Below are positions 12,868-16,033 of a DNA stretch of 16,033 bases, in pieces (the first letter of the stretch is position 1; every line of letters starts with the position of its first letter). Made by a program: the position numbers and the translations under genes. Location of the stretch: NCBI GenBank assembly GCA_012510625.1, contig JAAZHP010000039.1, positions 1 to 16,033 on the forward strand. Reading direction: 5' to 3'. The notes beneath the pieces are model-generated. The model was given only the letters and a program-made list of their open reading frames with translations, did not search any database and had not been told where the DNA came from. The stretch comes from Bacillota bacterium (GTDB lineage Bacteria > Bacillota > Dethiobacteria > DTU022).

Positions 12868-13599
12868 TTATTCCATCTTCCGGATCTCCCGCTGCAGCCT
12901 CTTGATAATGCGCTTCTCCAACCTTGAAATATAGGATTGCGAAATCCCCAGCAGCTCGGCAACCGCTTTCTGGGTTTTCTCCACGCCGTTGACCAGTCCA
13001 AAGCGGAGCTCCATGATCCGCCGCTCCCGGTAGCTCAATTTATCCATGGCCAGGTAGAGCAGCTTCCTCTCCACCTCTTTTTCAATATTTTTTAGGACCA
13101 GGTCTCCCTCGGTGCCGAGAACATCGGAAAGAAGCAGCTCGTTGCCGTCCCAGTCCACGTTCAGCGGCTCGTCAAAGGAGATCTCGGTCCGCACCCGGTT
13201 GTTGCGCCTTAAAAACATGAGAATTTCGTTTTCTATGCACTTGGAGGCATAGGTGGCCAGTTTTATATTTTTATGAGGGTCGAAGGTATTCACCGCCTTG
13301 ATCAGGCCGATGGTCCCGATAGAGACCAGGTCGTCAATATTAATCCCTGTATTTTCAAATTTTCTGGCGATATATACAACCAGCCGCAGGTTCCGCTCGA
13401 TGAGGATTGTGCGGACAGCCCCGTCTCCCTTTTTCAGCTTTTCCAGCAGGTAGCCCTCCTCCTCCAGGCTGAGCGGTGGGGGTAGCGCTTCACTGCTGCT
13501 GACATAGTAGATATAATCCAGGTAATCCAAGCCCAGAATACGCCGCAGGCGGAGATACACAAGCTTCAGGCCCAGGACCAACAGTTTCTTTCTTTTCAT
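12868..13599 (-). CDS. sigE: RNA polymerase sporulation sigma factor SigE (pro-form)
   Basis: The gene encodes 243 residues of pro-sigma-E, the early mother-cell sigma factor. A basic, hydrophobic pro-sequence of about 31 residues (KRKKLLVLGLKLVYLRLRR...) ends at YIYYVSSSEALPPPLS, where SpoIIGA cleaves in homologues (near the YY pair at 31-32). It is about four residues longer than in Bacillus subtilis. Region 2 is intact (NLRLVVYIARKFENTGINI, SIGTIGLIKAVNTFDP, LATYASKCIENEILMFLRR), as are SFDEPLNVDWDGNELLLSDV and the region 4 helix-turn-helix (KTQKAVAELLGISQSYISRLE). Start ATG 13599 follows GGGGGTG; an adjacent TTG is possible. It lies 23 nt after spoIIGA, so the protease and its substrate are made together. 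Confidence 0.97.
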   Translation of the reverse strand: MKRKKLLVLGLKLVYLRLRRILGLDYLDYIYYVSSSEALPPPLSLEEEGYLLEKLKKGDGAVRTILIERNLRLVVYIARKFENTGINIDDLVSIGTIGLIKAVNTFDPHKNIKLATYASKCIENEILMFLRRNNRVRTEISFDEPLNVDWDGNELLLSDVLGTEGDLVLKNIEKEVERKLLYLAMDKLSYRERRIMELRFGLVNGVEKTQKAVAELLGISQSYISRLEKRIIKRLQREIRKME

Positions 13600-13622
13600 C
13601 AATGCACCCCCGTTAATTAAAG

Positions 13623-14495
13623 CTAACCGGCGCGAAGCAGATCCGGCGGCAGCAGGGCCCGGTATTCAGCCGCCGGCCCAAATCCATGCCGGGTCAACCC
13701 AAGAAAAACCTGGGTGCCGATGGGCCGGCTCCTGCCGCCTTCCAGAAATGCCACACCGTCAGGTTTAAAGCCCAGCAGAATCTCGCTTCTGCGGGCGATT
13801 CCCCGGCAAGGGATGAGGGTAAAAGAGCGCGCCAGCGCCGGATCCGCCAGCTGCTCCAGGGCGCTCCACGGTTCCGCTCCCTCTTTAGCCAGGCAGCTGT
13901 ATACCTGCGGCGGCAGCAGCCCCTCCAGGCTGCGGTAATCTATAACGATTACCGGGAAGCCGGAAAAGGGGTCCCGGAGCCGGTTTCCCGTGTCCAGTAA
14001 GGCCGGCACGGTTTTCTCTTTTCCCTGCCAGGCCACCAGCAGCTCCGCCCGCCAGAGCCTTTGCCATTTTTTATCTTCAAACAGCGGCCTTAGCAGGCCG
14101 AAGAGCAGGTAAATCAAGATACATGTACCCGCTATCAAGAAGAGGCCGCTTGGAAAGTTAAAGAGGCGGCGGGGAAGGTCAAAGTTCAGTATCGCGGTGA
14201 GAGCTCCGGCGACGGTGAAGGAAGCGAGAAAAAAGACACCCCAGCAATAAAATGTCTCCATCGGGCGCAGCGGCCGTAAAGCGAAGAGAATCATCAGCAG
14301 GGGCGCCGCCAGAATCACAACCACTGTCAACCATGTCGGATGAGGAAAAATCACGAGAAGGACAGCCGGAACGCCCAGTGCCGCTCCGGCCAGCAGCCTT
14401 CCGAAACCCACTTTGCGGTGAAACAGCTTTGCCGTGAAAAGCAACAGAAAGTAATGCACCACCAGGTTGAGAAAAAATAGAAGGTCAAGATACAT
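13623..14495 (-). CDS. spoIIGA: Sporulation sigma-E factor-processing peptidase SpoIIGA
   Basis: The product (290 residues) is the membrane-embedded aspartic protease that removes the pro-sequence of sigma-E in response to the forespore signal SpoIIR. The N-terminal half has five hydrophobic helices (about residues 3-20, 33-50, 55-75, 83-103 and 115-135). The cytoplasmic C-terminal half holds the catalytic motif LLDTGNRLRDP with Asp168, followed by a FTLIPCRG-type core and FLGLTRHGF near the end. It is slightly shorter than the Bacillus protein (309). Start ATG 14495 follows GGGGGTG. It is first of the spoIIGA-sigE unit. Confidence 0.95.
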   Translation of the reverse strand: MYLDLLFFLNLVVHYFLLLFTAKLFHRKVGFGRLLAGAALGVPAVLLVIFPHPTWLTVVVILAAPLLMILFALRPLRPMETFYCWGVFFLASFTVAGALTAILNFDLPRRLFNFPSGLFLIAGTCILIYLLFGLLRPLFEDKKWQRLWRAELLVAWQGKEKTVPALLDTGNRLRDPFSGFPVIVIDYRSLEGLLPPQVYSCLAKEGAEPWSALEQLADPALARSFTLIPCRGIARRSEILLGFKPDGVAFLEGGRSRPIGTQVFLGLTRHGFGPAAEYRALLPPDLLRAG

Positions 14496-14563
14496 TTTTT
14501 ACACCCCCGCCGGGAGGGGCTTGTTCTTAAATATATATGAACAGACCTCCGTAGATATGCCCT

Positions 14564-14597
14564 ATTATAAGCGGCGGCATAGCAGAAGTCTGTCGCA
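14564..14597 (-). promoter_or_regulatory. spoIIG-type promoter with Spo0A-box-like site
   Basis: On the minus strand a perfect TATAAT (14564-14569) is preceded at 21 bp by GCGACA (14591-14596), a -35-like hexamer at an over-long distance. The same bases on the plus strand read TGTCGCA (14591-14597), 6 of 7 to the Spo0A box TGTCGAA. A dyad TTTGGC/GCCAAA (14599-14619) lies just upstream. Bacillus spoIIG also pairs an over-long spacer (22 bp) with Spo0A boxes over the -35. Confidence 0.65.
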
Positions 14598-14628
14598 GTT
14601 TGGCAGAGCCTAAGCCAAATAATATGAT

Positions 14629-14661
14629 AAAAAACTTTCCCGCTTAATTCGGGAAAGTTTT
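14629..14661 (-). terminator. Intrinsic terminator of ftsZ
   Basis: On the minus strand AAAACTTTCCCG and CGGGAAAGTTTT form a perfect 12-bp stem with a 7-nt loop, followed by a T-run. It is symmetrical enough to act on both strands. It lies 30 nt after the ftsZ stop and separates the division unit from spoIIGA. Confidence 0.95.
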
Positions 14662-14691
14662 TCAGTTAAAGAACTTTTTTACCGGAATAAA

Positions 14692-15786
14692 TTAGTTTTC
14701 GGCGATCTTTTCAGCCTGTTCCCCATAACGGGACCAGGCCGGGCGGTCAATATCTCTGCCGCGGGCATAATCACTGTAACCCGGTTCATGGAACGCCTGC
14801 TGCTGGGCATGGGGTTTTCCCTTAAAACCTGTGGCAATCACCGTAACACGGACCCGGTCCTGCAACTGCGGGTCAATTGTGGCTCCGAATATGATCACGG
14901 CGTTGGGATCGATGGAGTTGCTTGCAATATCGGCGGCCTCCTGGACCTCGAAGAGGCTCAAATCGGGCCCGCCGGTCACATTAATCAGCAAACCGGTAGC
15001 TCCCTCGATGGAGGTTTCCAGCAGGGGGCTGCTGATCGCTGCCTGGGCCGCTTCTGCGGTGCGGTTTTCGCCGCCGCCCTCGCCCACGCCCATCAGCGCA
15101 GGCCCCTTTTCGGACATGATCGTGCGAATATCGGCAAAATCAAGGTTTATTAATCCCGGGACTGCAATTAAGTCGGAAATGCTCTGCACCGCCTGGCGGA
15201 GCACATCATCGACCACTCGAAAGGCTTCCAGGATAGGCGTCCGCTTCTCGATTACCTGGAAAAGGCGATCATTGGGAATGGTGATTAAGGTATCAACCTT
15301 ATCGCGCAATGCGGCTATCCCCTCCCCGGCCTGCCGCTGACGCTTCCGTCCCTCAAAACTGAAGGGCTTCGTCACCACGCCCACCACCAGGGGGCGCTTT
15401 AGCGGAGAAGCGTCGAGCTCGCGGGCCACTTCGGCAATTACCGGCGTAGCCCCGGTACCGGTGCCGCCACCCATGCCTGCTGTGAGGAAGATCATGTCCG
15501 CACCGCGCAGGTTCTCTTTAATCAGCTCGCGGCTCTCTTCGGCGGCCTGCCGGCCGATCTCCGGGTTGGCCCCGGCGCCCAGCCCCTTGGTCAGCTTCTC
15601 GCCAATCTGCAGCTTTACCCCCGCACTCACCAGGTGAAGCGCCTGCGCATCGGTGTTGACGGTGATAAATTCAACCCCTTTCAAGCCGGCGTTGATCATC
15701 CTGTTGACCGCATTGTTCCCGCCGCCTCCGATGCCGACAACCTTGATCGAGGTGAATTGAGCTTTTTCATTGTCAAATTCGATCAT
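14692..15786 (-). CDS. ftsZ: Cell division protein FtsZ
   Basis: The gene encodes the 364-residue tubulin-like GTPase that forms the Z-ring. The nucleotide-binding part shows VVGIGGGGNNAVNRM (residues 16-30), the tubulin signature GGGTGTG at 106-112 and RQAGEGI; the T7 synergy loop NLDFADI at 214-220 supplies catalytic residues. The globular fold ends near VTVIATGF (321). Only 43 residues follow: a short linker, then RDIDRPAW (344-351) and a further 13 residues. The usual C-terminal peptide is DIPAFLRR-like, so it is recognisable but altered and not terminal. The start ATG 15786 has AGGAGGTG (15797-15804) upstream. It follows ftsA by 32 nt and ends with a strong terminator. Confidence 0.98.
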   Translation of the reverse strand: MIEFDNEKAQFTSIKVVGIGGGGNNAVNRMINAGLKGVEFITVNTDAQALHLVSAGVKLQIGEKLTKGLGAGANPEIGRQAAEESRELIKENLRGADMIFLTAGMGGGTGTGATPVIAEVARELDASPLKRPLVVGVVTKPFSFEGRKRQRQAGEGIAALRDKVDTLITIPNDRLFQVIEKRTPILEAFRVVDDVLRQAVQSISDLIAVPGLINLDFADIRTIMSEKGPALMGVGEGGGENRTAEAAQAAISSPLLETSIEGATGLLINVTGGPDLSLFEVQEAADIASNSIDPNAVIIFGATIDPQLQDRVRVTVIATGFKGKPHAQQQAFHEPGYSDYARGRDIDRPAWSRYGEQAEKIAEN

Positions 15787-15818
15787 CTCTCCGGAACACC
15801 TCCTTCAGAAGCTGCATT

Positions 15819-16033
15819 TTACTCAATATACTCGTTCAGCCAATCTTTAAACCTCTGCCATAATCCCGGTTTCTTCTTATACCCCGCTGTGCCGCGTTCC
15901 TGGTAATACCTGGGCTGCTGCTTGTATGCATAGTAGAGCAGCCCTACAGCATTGGTATAGATGGGATTTTGAATGCCCACATAATCAAATTCCGCCCGGC
16001 GCACCTGGTCGCTTTCAAAGAAAAAGGCAGCCA
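15819..16033 (-). CDS. ftsA: Cell division protein FtsA, C-terminal end (partial)
   Basis: The frame is open to the window edge, giving the last 70 or so residues. VRRAEFDYVGIQNPIYTNAVG followed by LLYYAYKQQ matches the end of the actin-like FtsA fold. The C-terminal LWQRFKDWLNEYIE is an amphipathic helix like the FtsA membrane-targeting sequence, which tethers FtsZ to the membrane. The short in-window frame starting at a GTG (16004) is only an internal codon; the real start lies beyond the window. Identity rests on the fragment plus its place directly before ftsZ. Confidence 0.87.
   Translation of the reverse strand, partial: AAFFFESDQVRRAEFDYVGIQNPIYTNAVGLLYYAYKQQPRYYQERGTAGYKKKPGLWQRFKDWLNEYIE

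Overview
The window comes from a GC-rich, endospore-forming, anaerobic member of the Firmicutes (Clostridia, with a gene order like that of the Peptococcaceae, Desulfotomaculum, Pelotomaculum or Moorella groups). The reasons are: spoIIGA, sigE and sigG lie next to ftsA-ftsZ; a strictly anaerobic class III ribonucleotide reductase is present; ileS has a T-box leader; and divIVA, yggT and an S4 gene precede ileS. Every gene I can support is on the minus strand, so the biological order runs from high to low coordinates. Genus-level identity is inferred from gene order only.

Layout in transcription order. (1) Cell division: the 3' end of ftsA (15819-16033, cut by the window edge), then ftsZ with a strong terminator. 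(2) Sporulation: a promoter resembling the Bacillus spoIIG promoter (Spo0A-box-like site, long spacer), then spoIIGA, sigE, a sigma-F-type promoter, sigG, and a 46-residue membrane mini-protein gene directly after sigG. (3) ylmC/ymxH (PRC-barrel) with its own promoter and terminator. (4) A gene-poor stretch of about 0.9 kb (10480-11358) holding two direct copies of a 187-188 bp element, a 28-nt dyad repeat that recurs at the window start, a 20-bp tandem repeat and a 16-bp perfect palindrome. (5) A tightly packed cluster: nrdR-nrdD-nrdG-pgeF-hlyD-like-yggS-yggT-S4-divIVA. The first five genes overlap, and the cluster starts from a promoter with two NrdR boxes. (6) ileS, with a separate promoter and a complete tRNA-Ile T-box leader. 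(7) A short non-coding tail with repeats.

How it works together: ftsA/ftsZ, divIVA, yggT and the S4 gene belong to the conserved Firmicutes division neighbourhood. SpoIIGA is the membrane protease that activates pro-sigma-E in the mother cell after asymmetric division, and sigma-G then acts in the forespore. NrdD with its activase NrdG makes dNTPs without oxygen, under the repressor NrdR, whose boxes flank the promoter -10.

The least ordinary points are: (a) sepF is absent from its usual place between yggS and yggT, the adjacent YlmH homologue is reduced to its S4 domain, and FtsZ has a short tail with a divergent C-terminal peptide; (b) yggT has no ATG, GTG or TTG start and probably starts at ATC; (c) the mini-protein gene behind sigG; (d) the duplicated 187-bp element; (e) several well-preserved regulatory sites. 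I found no CRISPR array, rRNA, tRNA, prophage or clear new defence or biosynthetic system.
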